Below are positions 26,804-39,683 of a stretch of 64,000 bases of DNA, piece by piece. The number at the start of each line of letters is the position of its first letter. Within the stretch, counting starts at the first letter, position 1. The stretch spans positions 1,038,244 to 1,102,243 of the forward strand of contig VZRN01011464.1 in the NCBI GenBank assembly GCA_013397935.1, in the 5' to 3' direction. A program made the translations under genes and the position numbers. The stretch comes from Dasyornis broadbenti (taxonomy: Eukaryota > Chordata > Aves > Passeriformes > Dasyornithidae). The notes below the pieces were generated by a model. The model searched no databases, was not told the origin of the DNA, and was given only the letters and a program-made list of their open reading frames with translations.

Positions 26804-27963
26804 AAGTAACAGCTGTAAGACCAGGCAGTATGTGTGGTGGGATCCACTTCCATGGTCAGGAGGTGTAAAATGATGGGTGCCTAGGAGAGTGTCTCCACTG
26901 TACTGGTCTCTTGAGCCTTCAGTCTCCTAGGATGAGCTATTTTTCCATAACTGGCATGAGGTTTCTTCTCAAATCTGATAATCAATATTAAGCTGCTGTT
27001 CTTTCATTTCCTCCGTGAGTGTCTTAGACTGAGGAGTGTCATGGTTTTTGTTTCAGATGCTTGGCTGTCTTGGGAGTAGCCCACCCCTTCAAAGTGGTTA
27101 TGGTTAGTAGGGACCTGCTGATTCTCATCCCTGTGCGCTTCCCACCCGGCAGAGCTCAGACCTGTACTTAGCCTGAAGACAACTGCCGGAGAAAACAGGC
27201 AAATTCTTCAGTTAGAGATAAACTTGAAAGAAGTGAGAGCTGCTTAGGGTTGATCTTTGGTGTGTTGTGAATTCAAAGAAGAGGAGGTGCATTGCTCTCA
27301 ATTAGACTCACATATGAATTCAAAAAATGTCCTGCCTGTGGTAAGTGATGGTTTCTCTGGAGTTAACTGGCCTTCATCTGGGACAAGCTGTAGCTTGAAT
27401 ATCACCAAAGACTGAGCTAATACTGTAGAGATTTAGCTCTCAGCCCACTCATGCACTAGGATTTGCCAGTACCTTCCCATCTCATGGAGGTTTTATCCCT
27501 CATCCACTGGCTGAAAGCTGTTTCCAGGTGCCAGAATACCCTGTGTTTCAGTGCCAAGTCCCGCACCGTGTTTTATTTTCCATACCTGGGGTGGGTGCTG
27601 CAGCTCTCCCCTTGTGCTTGCTCAGCAGGCGAGCGAGTGGGCAGGAAGGCAGCTTTCTCCCTCTCCTGTGGATTCCTTGGCCATAGCTGATCCTGAAGGG
27701 TTATTTACCCTTGTCCCTACAGCTTAATTTTTGAAGTGTGCATCCACAAATCCTCCATACTGTGGATCCCTAGCAGTGCCCACAGACTGGCTGTTGATGC
27801 CAGCAGTAGCCTGTGTCTGGGCTACCACCTCCATATCTGGGACACCCCAATGAGCCCCATTTGTTCATGCCATCTGAGTGGCAGCTCTCCAGCACTGTTG
27901 GACAGAGCTTGTGTTCCTTGCTGTGCCTCTTCATGTGCAATTTTTTGTAATGCCCAAGTATAC

Positions 27964-28433
27964 TGTGTTTGGCTGGGGTAAAGTTAACTTTCTTCACCGT
28001 AGCTAATATGGGCTGTGTTCTGGATTTGTGCTGAAAGCAGTGTTGGCAACATAGGGATGTTTGAGTTGCTGCTGAGCAGGGCTTACCCAGAGTCAAGGCC
28101 TTTCCTACTCCTCAGACTGCCCCACCAGTGAGGAGGCTGGGGGTGCACAAGGAGTTGGGAGTTTACACAGCCAGGACAAAGTCACCGTTACACATGACAG
28201 AGCCCTGCTTTCCTGAGGATGACTGAACACCTTCCTGTCCATTGGAACTGGTGAATTAATTCCTTGTTTTGCTTTGTGTGTGTGCATAGTCTTTGCTTTA
28301 CCTAGTCAGCTGTCCTTATCTCAAGCCACAAGTTTTCTCACTTTTACCGTTCCCATTCTCTCCCCCATCCTATTGTGGGGAAAGAGAGTGAGCAGCTGTG
28401 TGGGGCTTAGCTGCTTGCTGGGGTTAAACGATG
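27964..28433 (+). mobile_element. Solo LTR of an avian endogenous retrovirus, internally deleted
   Basis: The stretch starts tgtgtttggctggggtaaag and ends ctgctggggttaaacg-like. In between are ggatttgtgctgaaagcagt, ggctgggggtgcacaaggag, ggagccctgctttcc-like and gagttttctcactttta-like blocks that I recognise from a LTR family widespread in Neoaves. From memory of that family, the promoter-proximal middle (between agccaggaca at about 28171 and gtcaccgttac at about 28181) is missing. No internal retroviral genes flank it, hence solo LTR. The 4 bases atac flank it on both sides (27960-27963 and 28434-28437), a possible target duplication. Family name not assigned. Confidence 0.8.
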
Positions 28434-28493
28434 ATACTAAGCAAGAAATAAGCACTTTACAGTAGGCCTGGGGTTCAGCAGATTCAGCATAAA

Positions 28494-28530
28494 GACTTTC
28501 TATAGTGGACTTTCTATAGTGGACTTTCTA
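28494..28530. repeat. 14-bp tandem repeat, 2.6 copies
   Basis: gactttctatagtg at 28494-28507 and 28508-28521, then a partial third copy gactttcta to 28530. It lies about 60 bases downstream of the solo LTR. Confidence 0.95.
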
Positions 28531-31500
28531 CAATTCCTCTATAAGGAGGAAAGACCTTAAGATAAAAAATGCAATGTTTACCTGGCAAGCTTGGATCTGT
28601 AAAAGGAAGGTTATTGGGTTTGGGACTTGATGAGTTTTTGCATTTCTGGGGAACTGAGGATGCATCCCCCCATTTTCTAAATTAAGCAGAAAAATCAGCC
28701 CATTGCAAAGTACAGTCCTGTAAAACTCCTGCATTTCTTATACTCTTGCACATGTTATGTCTGCCACTCACTGGCGGAATTATCTTTAGGATTAACTTTA
28801 CAGCAAATCTCTAACATTCATTACTGCCTTTCTTTTACTAGAGCCTCTGTTTTGATTCTGAGAGCCTGTGTCACACAACTACCTAACAGTGGCCAGAGGC
28901 AGAGCACTGCTGAACAACTTGAGGATGTGTACACAAAACTTCTCTTTTAAAAACTCAGGTCCACCCTTGTTTTCCTGTTCTCCCACCCAGGAGCCAGCTG
29001 GGACCAAGTTTCATGCAGCCACCAGTCACTGGGGGGGTGACACAGTCACACCCCAAAAATCAAGATCTACAGGACTGTGTGCTGGTGTAGTCATGGGCAA
29101 CTGGAGGCTTGGTGGTCACTTGCAATTCCCTGCCATGGGCAGGCTGGATGTGCCTATTAGTCCAACGGCATAAGCGCAAGTGGGGCAGGCAGTCACAGGC
29201 AGTGGGAGTGGTGCACGTCTGTGTTGGAGAGGTTAATGTAGCAATTTGTCTTGAATAGGGTGGGGTGAGTGCAGCTCAACCTCTGACGTTCTGCTGCAGA
29301 GACAAGCACAGACCCTGGTGGCTCCAGCACACGTGCCCCTGGACAAGGTGCCTGTGCAGCTGACAGATAGGTTATCTCATTTCCTTCTGAAAACACAGAC
29401 CCTCTCTGATGATGAGGCAAATTTGCCTGTTATGGAATTTAATTCTGTGTTTAGGACTGACAATTGATTTTGCCACTTTGCCTTGGGGGGAAAAAAAAAA
29501 AGGAGGCAGATATCAACATTGTAGTGAAACTCAGATTGTGACAATTGTGCCAAAAGACCCGGATGACACTGGTTACTGCTCTCTTTCCTGTAAAGGGAAC
29601 CGATTCTTGTTAGAAGTTCTGGATTCTCAGCACTCTGTTGCCCCAGGACCAACAGGCAGTGGCTCAGCACAGGCTTCCCTGTGCCACCCCACTCCCACCT
29701 TAAGTGGGAGCATTCCAGCACAAACACCTTGTTTGCTCAGCTCTTGGTCTCCCTGCTGAGCCTGCCAAGGAGGCTGCCAGCGTTGCGGGTGATTTATGAG
29801 GCAGGCACATGCCTGCAGCTGAATAGGGATTGCCAGCTCCTTGGAGAAAAGCCACATAGCTGCCACCAGCTAGGCATAACTTTAGTCATTGGACCCTGGG
29901 TGATAGACACTGCCCTCACAGTATTCAGGACACCACCCAGTATCGTTTACTTCTTAATCTGAACGGTCAGGAAAAGTGGTTGGCAATTGATTTCTTAGAT
30001 AGGTATTAGGTATTACCCCTTATACTGGGGAGCACATCTTGCACCAGAGCAGGGTTGCCCAACTGAGTGCCGAGTTTGTAACTTTTTGGAAAAGACAGAC
30101 CCCAACAGAAGTCAGGTAACTGGAAAATCAATTATTGATAAAGGTTGGGTATGACTTATGCAAATGTCTATCACTGGTGACATCTGAGCGAAAGTAATTA
30201 TGATCTGAGGGAGAATTTATGAAGTTAATCCTCATGGTGGCTTCTAGACTAATTTGTTAAGGGATTGAGGGAGATTTTCTGAATAAACAATGCAGTTGTT
30301 GAAGATTATGGTAATGTCACTGTTGATCAGATGTGGGCACTGCCAGAGTATGGATTTTGCTGGCTCAAGTTGGTTTGCTGTGTTTACAGCATCTGTGATT
30401 GACACAGACCTGCTCCAGCACTGCTTGGCATTATCTGATAAAGAAAAATACATAACAGTAATTGCCATGTCAAACAAACAGTGGAGGTGGGGAGGTACTG
30501 GATGTACTGAAAATGTTATTCAAGTAGGAGCAACCTACTTCTTTGGACATATTTTTCCAGGACGAAATAGAATTTTGTGGCATTTCAAAACCTAAATTCA
30601 TAATATTTCTCAGAAATGCCAATATAGCTTTTAAAGACTCTCTTAAGTGTACAAAGCAGAAGGCATGTTACAATGTAGTGCTTCCTCTTAAATGAAACCA
30701 CATATTCTTATTTAAGATTTAGCCATATTTCCTTCAATGTTATCATTTCCTTATCGCCCATCTCATTGTGAATTGTTTAATAGTGTAATGTACAGCAGGG
30801 TCTAGAGGTCAGTGTTGTTACAGCAAGAAGGAGGTGGTGGACAGTGCTAATTTCCAGAAGAGCATGGATGGTACACTTGACCAGATCATCAGTTTGTGCT
30901 GGATGCCTTTCCTTCTACAGCATTTTCATGGGATCAGAAGTTCTGCTGTAGCTTATGCACAGGGAAGCTTGCAGGACACAAGGGAGCATAACCACAGTCA
31001 ATTCATTATCTCAAGTTTTTGAGGACTTGGCTGTACTTGCCCGCATAACTGGGGGTCCTCTTCTTCACAGAGAAAATTACCAGGGTTTCTTCAGCTTTAC
31101 AAGAAAAAAAAAAAGCATTTCAAGTATAAAAGTCACTTTCTTTTCTAGCCACAACCAAAATTTGTAAGCAGCATTCTGTGAGGCATGCGTGTTTAATTCA
31201 CTTCTCAACTCAAGAGGGTAAGGAAGTTTGACTGGATTACCAAGGTGGTTAGCCAGAAGCAGGTTATTATAGTTTTTTCACAACTTTCTTAAAAGAACAG
31301 AAGTTGGTGTATCAGCAGATTATTGTGCTTTCTGATGGGTAGGCTTGTATACTGGTGAAAAATGTGGTAAGTAGTGCTGGAGGCACATGTACTATATGAG
31401 GGTATGAGGAATTTGTAGCTATGTATTTGTATGACTTATCTGTACTATGTATTTTTGGTGCTACTGAGCATGGCCATTTAAAATAAAACCTTAGCAACTA

Positions 31501-31827
31501 AAATTACAAGCAGCTAGAGGAAGGAAAGAAATTAGATTTTTCATTACTAAATGCATTCAGCATTTTACATTTAAAGTTCAGAATGTTGTTCTAGTTAAAC
31601 GCATAAAATATGTTCTTTGTGTCTGAATGCAAAAGATGCCATTTCCCACATGCTCAGAACTCAATTTTTAAAATGCCATGACGAAAGGTAATCTCCAAAA
31701 AAATAGTTCAGTTTATGAGTCATTTCCTGGCGTTCTGGCTCATGATTCAGATGCTCACATCCTTGCTGAGATCAAATTCATCCTCTTCCACCTGAATCCA
31801 GAGGATCTTCAACGGAAGTCCTACTCT

Positions 31828-31835
31828 AGGTAAGG
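31828..31835 (+). promoter_or_regulatory. AG/GTAAG site in the large intron
   Basis: ctactctag is followed directly by gtaagg. This has the layout of a recursive splice point, but the pyrimidine tract before it is short and purine-interrupted. Weak candidate only. Confidence 0.2.
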
Positions 31836-32497
31836 CCATAGATTTGCTCTGTAGAAACTGAAGCTTGACGGATTCTGATTAGACATAATACACCTGCCCA
31901 CAGTTCTGATGCTTTCACTATCCCTTGAAATCTTTAAATCAAGTCAGTATTTCCCCTTCTAAAGGAAAATTTTCGCTTGGGTGCAAGCTATCTTATTGAG
32001 CAGGACTCACTGGGTGATGTTCTGTGGTTGTATAAAGCAAAAGACTGATTAAATGAGAACATGAGTCTCATCCATCCAAAAAATGTGACAGAATCTTGTG
32101 AAAACCTGTCTTGAGCTCCAGCCTGCAGTATTGCAGGTGGAAAGCCTAGAGCCAGGAGAACAGAAATGTTGCTGCACATTTGTCCTGCTCTTACACACTT
32201 CCACAGCATCTACCACTCCCTCTGTGGGACTTTTGTCTGGCCTATGGCAACCATTTACATTCCTAACATCTCCTGAAAAGCACTGGAGGGCTGCCTGGCT
32301 AATATTTACTTTTTCTTGCTCTTGCTGGTTGTGGACCCCTTGCAGGTGTTAGTGGGTGTAAGGTGGGCAGCTGATCTGCCCTTGCGGAACAGGCATATGT
32401 GAGCCTGGACTTTAAAAGCCCCTCCCTGCAATTCCACTGATATTTATTCATATGGATTTCAATTAGTCCTAATTGTTTTTGTTGGTGTTTTGTTTGC

Positions 32498-32529
32498 TTT
32501 TTTTTTTTTTTTTCTGGTAGAGGGTAAGT
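32498..32529 (+). promoter_or_regulatory. Poly-T acceptor-like site 3 nt before a perfect GTAAGT donor
   Basis: A 16-base T run is followed by ctggtag (AG at 32519-32520), then AGG, then GTAAGT at 32524-32529. Using that AG gives a 3-base exon (AGG, one Arg) between phase-0 exons e3 and e4; using the AG at 32521-32522 gives one base. The site lies roughly mid-intron. It may be a microexon or recursive-splice-like site, or chance. No transcript evidence is available. Confidence 0.25.
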
Positions 32530-35232
32530 GTGAAGTGATTGATATCTGGGAAAGGAAATCAGGATTTGGCTGTGGAGCGACATTCCATTGTCTTGACACA
32601 AAATAACAAATAACTCACCTCTAAATCTGTGTCTTGGGAAATTAAAGTGTAAAGCAGTGAAAGTCATTTGGAGGTCATTCAGATGTAAAGTGTGACCTGC
32701 TCCCCAGCCCTGAGTAGCTCAGCTCTCAGGGACAGCTTTGAGAAATCTCAGCAACTGGGGAAGAGAGGAAAAGTGTATACCCAGTGCCTGGCTTGTTCTC
32801 TCCCCCACCTGCTTTTGGAGCTGTTGCTCTCACAGAGTTTGCAAACAGCACCTGAAAACACTGGTCAGTGTGGTGGTGATTTTATATGCAGACATAAACA
32901 GTAACTTTTCAGAAAACATCCACACAGTAAGGGATCGTGTCTTGGCAAAACCAACCTGAGTCCCTGCTGTTTTGGAAGCCTTATCCTTGGCAAGGCTACT
33001 CAGTACTTGCTCTTCTCACATCACCCAGGTTTTAAAGGCTTAACTTTTGTGCCCATCTAGGTCTGTGCCCACCCCACACCCGAGCTCGGTGTCAACTGTG
33101 TGACTTTTCCTCCTGGTGTGGGGCTCTCAGGTCACCCTGGGGAACCTGGCACCCAGCAATGCTCTTTGAGCCATCTGACACCTCTGTGCTGCAAAAATCT
33201 GAAGACATTTAAATGGCACCTCCCAAAATGGTGATTTTCAGCTCTTCTGAAGGCTAAGGAGATGTGAGCGACCTCCATGAGATCTGGCAGAATCTGAATG
33301 GCCCTTGGCTCGCCCTAAGGCCCAGAGGACCTTGAAGGTTGTGCTGTGCAGCCCAGCCTGGCAAGGCCTTGCTCAAAGCCAGCAGAGTCATTGAAATGGC
33401 ACCTCAGGAATTTGTTGCAAGTTCTTTGAAGTGCACTGTTATCTCCATTTAATCATGTTGTAAATTACAGTAGCTCACTGATTTGCAGTAACTTTTCAGG
33501 TATTTTGTATCTGTCTGTGTAGTGAGAGGAAGCAGCACTTTGCAATTACCTGGCCTTGCAGGAGTCTGTGTGTGCCAGGAGACGCTCACAAAGATCCAGC
33601 CATGGGGACAAGGAGGGAGCCCAGAGAAAAGTGTGGGATTCCTGGATTTTATAGGCTGAAATGTGTCTCCATTACCCACACTAAGCAGCAGTTTATTTGG
33701 CAAGCTGTCACCAGGGATTTGTCCAGGAAGGAGTTAGTTGCTGTGCCGTAAGTGTCACAGGTATTTCTTGGACTCTGAGAGCAACAACATTCACATCCTA
33801 GATGCAAAAGTATGTCACAGAACAGAAAAGATTTATATAAAGCCAAAAATATTGAGAATGGTACTTTGGCAGTTAGATAGGGACAAATTGCAAAGGGAGA
33901 AGGGTTTGCTGAACTGGGAGAGGACAGCAGGTGAAGGAGAACAAGAGGGCTCTTCCGTCATCCTTCACGTGTTCTTCTTTCCCAGTTCTCCAAGGATGCT
34001 GGAGAACATCCTTGTTAGTGGAGAGAGAGGCAGCAAAATAGGCAGGAAAAGGGTTCAGAGGACAGGAGAGGTCAGGGAAAAGGGACATCAGCCACAGGGG
34101 CAGATAAGAAGGAGGAGGGGGCTGCAGAGAGAGAACAAGAGCACTCACAGCAGCAGAGCACTGAGGTGAGTGCTGTCTCCCGCATGGAAAACTGAATGTT
34201 GTCTTGAGGAGAGGGCATATTCTCTTGACAGGCAAAACAGGTCTGTCTTCTTGTGTCAGTGATTCAGCATCGGAGCTGAGAAGCATCTTGGAATACCCTT
34301 TTGAGGATAAAATTTCCATTTGCGGACAGGGAAAACTCATTCTTCCCATCAGCACTACAGCAGCCCATGCCAAAATTAGTCAAAACTAAGAATATACCCT
34401 TTGCAGTAGCTGGATGATATTTGTGAAGATACTGGTCACGCTGTAGAGGCAAGGAGGATATCTGGATGCCATGCCTGTGTAACCATGGCTTTTCACAGCC
34501 CAGCTCTGCCACTGCCACATGTTGTGACAGGAGGGGCTGCTCCCCATCTCTGCCCCAGCACTGGAAGAGCAGCAGCAATTTGGGCAGTGCCATTCACTTG
34601 TGCCAGGCCTCATAGCTGTGCTGAAAGCCTCCTGCTTTGAATATCAAAGTTTAGCCTCTGGATGCAGCCCTAAAGGAGATAACAGATCAGGCCAGTGAAA
34701 CTCGCTTGACTTTGTGGGCCAGCCCAGATCCTGATAATTGGTGTTGCAGGGCGTTTCTCTAGGAAAAGGAACTGGTCTGGTGGCTTTTTCAGGATTTGCA
34801 TTTTTGACTCACTGATGGGAAGCTCTTTGGTTTTCCTTTTCACTGTCACAGGTTCTCATGTTTCTGTACAGACTTGAGCCAAATTTGTATAAAGAAATGC
34901 CATTAAAATATTCAGTGAATAAAGGGGATACATACATCAAAGGTATAAGGGGGTTATGTGAAATGACTTGTCCTGCCTTTCCCTAGTGACTAATCAGGAT
35001 CTGTTTTTCACACCGCCTATTTTAAAGGAAAATCTGTAAGGGGAAGCTCTAGAAAACAAAGATTAACATTAGTGGTTTCTGTAATCTGGCCTAATTTGGA
35101 GTTTCCTGATTGATCAGAGTGGTCTGCAAGTCCATGCTAAGCTCCTCTGGTATTTCCTAGTCTCTCCCCAAGGGACTGCAAGCAGTGTCCTTTCCCTGTT
35201 TATTTTTTCCTGTTTATTTATTTATTTTCCTT

Positions 35233-35550
35233 GCGGGGGGCCGGGCGCTTGCAGCTTGTCCAGGGAGACCGCTGCCGCCATGGGCCCTTAATGAGCTTTT
35301 TGACCACTGAAGCAGCACAGCATTGCCTGGGAATTGCAGGGGTTTCCCCCTTCCCCACATCAGAGCGTGGAGCAGAGGCCGGCGGGTTAACAAAGCAGCC
35401 AGGGCGGCTGGCGGGCAGCCTAATGAGCACCAGGGAACCGGGCAAGGGGGGACCTCGGCGGCGGCCGGAGCCCCAGCAGCAGCCTCCAGCAGGACCCGAT
35501 GCCAGCTGCTCCATTTTTTCCCATTATTACTGTAGCTGGAAGCGTTAGAA
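35233..35550. promoter_or_regulatory. CpG-rich patch in the large intron
   Basis: About sixteen CpG dinucleotides in roughly 300 bases, including gcggggggccgggcgc and ctcggcggcggccgg, in an otherwise CpG-poor intron. Two copies of taatgagc (35289-35296 and 35421-35428) sit within it; TAAT is a homeodomain core. It could be an intragenic CpG island, an alternative promoter or an enhancer. The long minus-strand frames across it (35214-35633) are explained by base composition and do not look like a protein. Confidence 0.4.
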
Positions 35551-38500
35551 AGCAAAGAGCCCCAAAGGGTATATGCACATAAGACGTTTTCCACCCAGCG
35601 CTTTTGGGGGCGGTGGGGTCTGAACTGGCACATAAGAATGCAGAGGAGTGTATTAAAAAAAATAACTAGGAAACAGATTCTTTTTAACCTTTAACCACTC
35701 CAAACAGCCAGTAAATCATTAGCTACTGATTAACAAAAACAGAAGTGTAGCTTACTGTCTGGTAAGCAAACTCTTGGAATCTCTGAAAGGCTGGCATTGA
35801 CTGCAGGGTGGCTTTTCTTCTTACACATTTGCACTTTTTAATAAGACAAACAAGCCAAGCTGTGAATATTAAGCGATGCCATGCAAAGCATTTTGCTAAA
35901 AGACTGACTTTCAAAAATAGATAGATTTTTAATGTGTGCAGTGGGCTGAGGAAATGCAGAATTTACAATATGCAACATTCTATCTGACTCTCAAGAAAAC
36001 AGGTCTCCTCCCGGTGCCAAGTGTATCGAGGTAGGTTGTGTCTCATCTGCAAGCAATCCTGGTTTGCATTCTCTAAGTTTTGGCCATACTTACAGTCTGC
36101 TGCTGAATCATCTCCTCAGCTCCTTCAAAAGACTCAATGGGGTGGCAAAAGCAGGCGGAAGACCTCCTGGCCGAGGTTCTGGCTGGAGAGCACAGCTTTC
36201 AGTCTGAGCTCAGGGAATATCTGTTGTGTTGAAACACTCTCCAATGGCTAACTAAAACCACTCTCTCTCTTTCCATCTGTGAGAAAAGTCAAGTGGCAAT
36301 TTTTATCTAAGCATGGAAGTTGGAAAAAAGTTTTCTGGTGGAGGAAACATTTGTGAGACTTCCAGAAAAGATTATTATCTTGCAGATCAACTAATAAAAG
36401 GGTGAGATCCAGGAATCTGAGTGTCACCACTACTGCTGATTGACTAAAGAAACATTTGAACTTTGCAGTATTACTGTTACATGTACAGACGCTATCTAGT
36501 CTGGTTGAGTTTAAAATAAGTCTGCAAAGATTAGACTACTTGCTTAAACCTCTCCAACAATTTTGCATCCTGACTTTGGAAACAGTAGGACATATGATGT
36601 AACAATACAATGGTTAAGTGTTTAGGACAAGGGCTCCCATTGTCTATTGATCTATATGTCTTTTCCATTCGCTGTGCATCGTTGCACCAGCTGTGTCTTT
36701 AATAAGTAACTGTGTGGGCTCTCGCAGTTTAAATATTTACTTTAACATAATAGAGAATCCAAATTAAACTGAGATACATGAGAATATCCACGTCTGATGT
36801 TTTAAGTGGAATCAGAGTGGATTTGTGCAGTAGATTTGCAAACTATAAACAGATGTATTTTGATGACCTTCTCTCCCTTATCTGGTCTCCATTTATAAAA
36901 CACACGTTCACAGATTAAGCTTCTCAGGGTTTTTCACCTGGGAGAATCTACATGTCTTTCTCGCTATTGAATTTATGGGGAGAAGTCCAAACATTGTTCC
37001 ATAATTGAGTTTCACGAAAATCAGATTTGGCACCACCAGTACATGTCTCCATAGTGGTGGTCTCTCACTGTGACCTGAGAAGGTCACTACAAGTGGCCAG
37101 AGGGAGTTCCACACCCCCTTGCAGCTTGAGAAGGTGGCTCCTTCAGGTCACTGCTGAGGACAGTAGATGAATCTCACTGTTATCTTTGTTATGGTCAGAA
37201 GGGGAGCCACAATTTCCAGAAGACATCCTAGGAGACTGTCATTTCTGTAGTCACATTTTGCCTGTGACTCTCTCTGGGCAAGGGTGAATGACATGGGTTA
37301 GACATGAGATGGGAGATTGTCACTCATAGATCAGAACCACTAATCTTCATGAAAGCTCAGTGAGGCAAAGTTAAGTTTCATTACATTGTTTACAATTTTA
37401 GGTACTAATTGCTGTCATTTGAGGAACATATGTGGTTCATCTTGGTTTTACAGATAACGAAAAAGGTAGGGGACTTATGCTGTCACATGTGGATCCTGAG
37501 ACATGGCTGCTTCTTTTTTTTCTCAAAGTGACCCTATCTGTGACTATAACAAGAGAAATAAGAGTCATAGCAAACCGAATTCATTTCATTATGGGGTGCA
37601 CAGGATGTTTGAAGAATCACTATGTGATAATGATAAAACTACAACACTCAGGACTGCTTTTTCTTCCTTTTCATTTGGTCTAGGAATAATCCACTTTGTC
37701 CATAGCTTGTTTAAGGGAAACCAAGTTCTCCCTCTGGCACTGTTTGGTACCTCTCCTTGCTACTCAGTTTTACAGCATGTGGTCTTTGAAATTTGAATCC
37801 CAGCTTCTTTCTGGAGAAGCACTAACTGAAAAGGCAGCCTTTAGGGTTAGGCAGCGAAAGGTAAATTTTCAGCTCCATGAGCAGGAACTCAGTTACATGA
37901 CTTGCATTACTATTAATGGGGGTCATGCTGGTAAATTCCTGTACACCACATTGCACATTTACTCATGAGTGCAGAATTGGCACAGCTAATGAAACTTGCC
38001 TTTCGGGTAGCATGTGTTTCAGAAGATGGGTCTGACAGGCAGAAAGGACTGCTAAGTACCCAGATGAAAGTCTGGCTTTTAACTCCTTGAACATATTTCC
38101 AGAAAATAATAGTGTGAATTAATGCTGGTTAGTGTTAGCTGTTCCTACTGTTAGGGATCAGTCTTACTTCAGTGGGATTTCAGCAAGGCAAAGATCATGC
38201 CTGAAATGTAAATGTGTGTACTGTCATTTGGTGTTGGTGATTCACTTTCTGGTACATTTTCAAAGTACTACTTACTGTTATTTTCTTTCAAACAGGCCAA
38301 TCCTCTGCTAACACCAGCTTATATAAACATAAACAAATTACGGGTTTTTTTATAATTTTCACCCCTGCTACTTTCCCAAAGCTGATCCCTCCTATGGCTG
38401 AGCATCACCTGGTGATTACTAGGCTACATTACTCATGGGCATCTTATACCCCTTTATTCTTGTACTGTGTTCATTGCAGTGATAGCATTTTATTTCCAAT

Positions 38501-39195
38501 ACCCTTCCCCAGCCTTTACTTTGCTAGGCTGAATATACCAAGTCATTTGCCTGTTTGGTATGGTAAGCTTGACATTGCTCTGGCTGCTGTTCTGTGCACC
38601 TGCTGTAATTGGAAGGTATTTTTAGTAAATGAAAACAAAGTTGCCCAAACATTCTATCCTGTTCAGAGTCATGAAACTTTCCTCATATGCATCTGTGCAA
38701 CAGCCCAGTGTTGTATTGCCTTTTTAACCTTTTAATCTCACCATGGTTCCTAAGTGTTTTGTAGTTAATTAGTAAGGGTTTTTTATTATTTTTCATCATT
38801 TAGTGCAGGTGGTCTCAGAGTCTGCAATAAGAATTCTTGCCACTAGATCCCAAGTTTCATGTTGTGGGATTAATTCTCTTTCTTGCATGCAACTATTCAA
38901 AGTGATTATTTTTTTAATGCATGATACTCTAAATATCCTTTGCATCACCAGTAACCTATACTTAACATTAATCAAAATATTTAATGAATAAAATCTGTTC
39001 CATGATTCATTTCTGTAGGACCTCCTAACTTGGGCTTTCTTTGATAAAGTCTTTTTTTTTATTTCATGTTATTTCAGTAAGAGAAATGTGTTAGCTGTTG
39101 AGAAGATGAGTAGTGTGTAGTACTTGCCACATATTTTCAGTTCCTGTCCCATTAAATCACTCAGAAAATCTCTCTTTCCTTTCCCAGTATATTCT

Positions 39196-39245
39196 TGCAT
39201 TTTGGGAAAAGCCTGTCAAATGCATTTTGGGAAAAGCCTGTCAAA
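39196..39245. repeat. 25-bp perfect tandem duplication
   Basis: The 25-base unit at 39196-39220, beginning tgcattttgggaaaagcctg, is repeated exactly at 39221-39245. A short third echo, tctgtcaaat, follows. Identical copies suggest a recent duplication or polymorphism. Confidence 0.95.
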
Positions 39246-39667
39246 TTCTGTCAAATGAGCCTTTTAACATGGTCAGAAAACCACCTTGTGTTTGAACTAA
39301 GTATCGTTTGAACTGCCAGTAGATTTCTTTTCATTCACTGGAATATTCCCTTTCTTCTTTATGGTTTTGTGTGGTCATCAGAGCCAAAGAGATTCCAAAG
39401 ATCTTTACTGCAATGAACCGTCAACATCAAGAGAAACACTTTTCAGTTTCTATGTTAAATAAAGGTAGGAAAAAATCAATTTGCTACTGCAGCTAGTGAC
39501 TGTGAAGGAGCAGCTGCAAACTGCTGAGTCTCATCAGGTTGCAATCGTGATTAACACTGGGCATATCCCCCCTGCTGCGAGAATAAATACCCTGCCTTTG
39601 TCAAGGCTCCCATGTAAGAAACAATAGATTATTTCAGTGAAGCACAAGAACATAAATGTTAATCGAA

Positions 39668-39683
39668 TCATTCCTCCGAATGA
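39668..39683. promoter_or_regulatory. Short inverted repeat TCATTC-4-GAATGA
   Basis: TCATTC and GAATGA are reverse complements with a 4-base spacer (CTCC). CATTCC inside it matches the TEAD/MCAT motif. Six-base arms occur often by chance, so this is a weak regulatory call. Confidence 0.2.

Noticed and set aside
33873..34373. 166-codon minus-strand open frame
   Set aside because: No recognisable domain; the complementary + strand is purine-rich, which removes stops on the minus strand.
35214..35633. 139-codon minus-strand frame over the CpG-rich patch
   Set aside because: Explained by high G+C content; Ala/Pro-rich with no domain.
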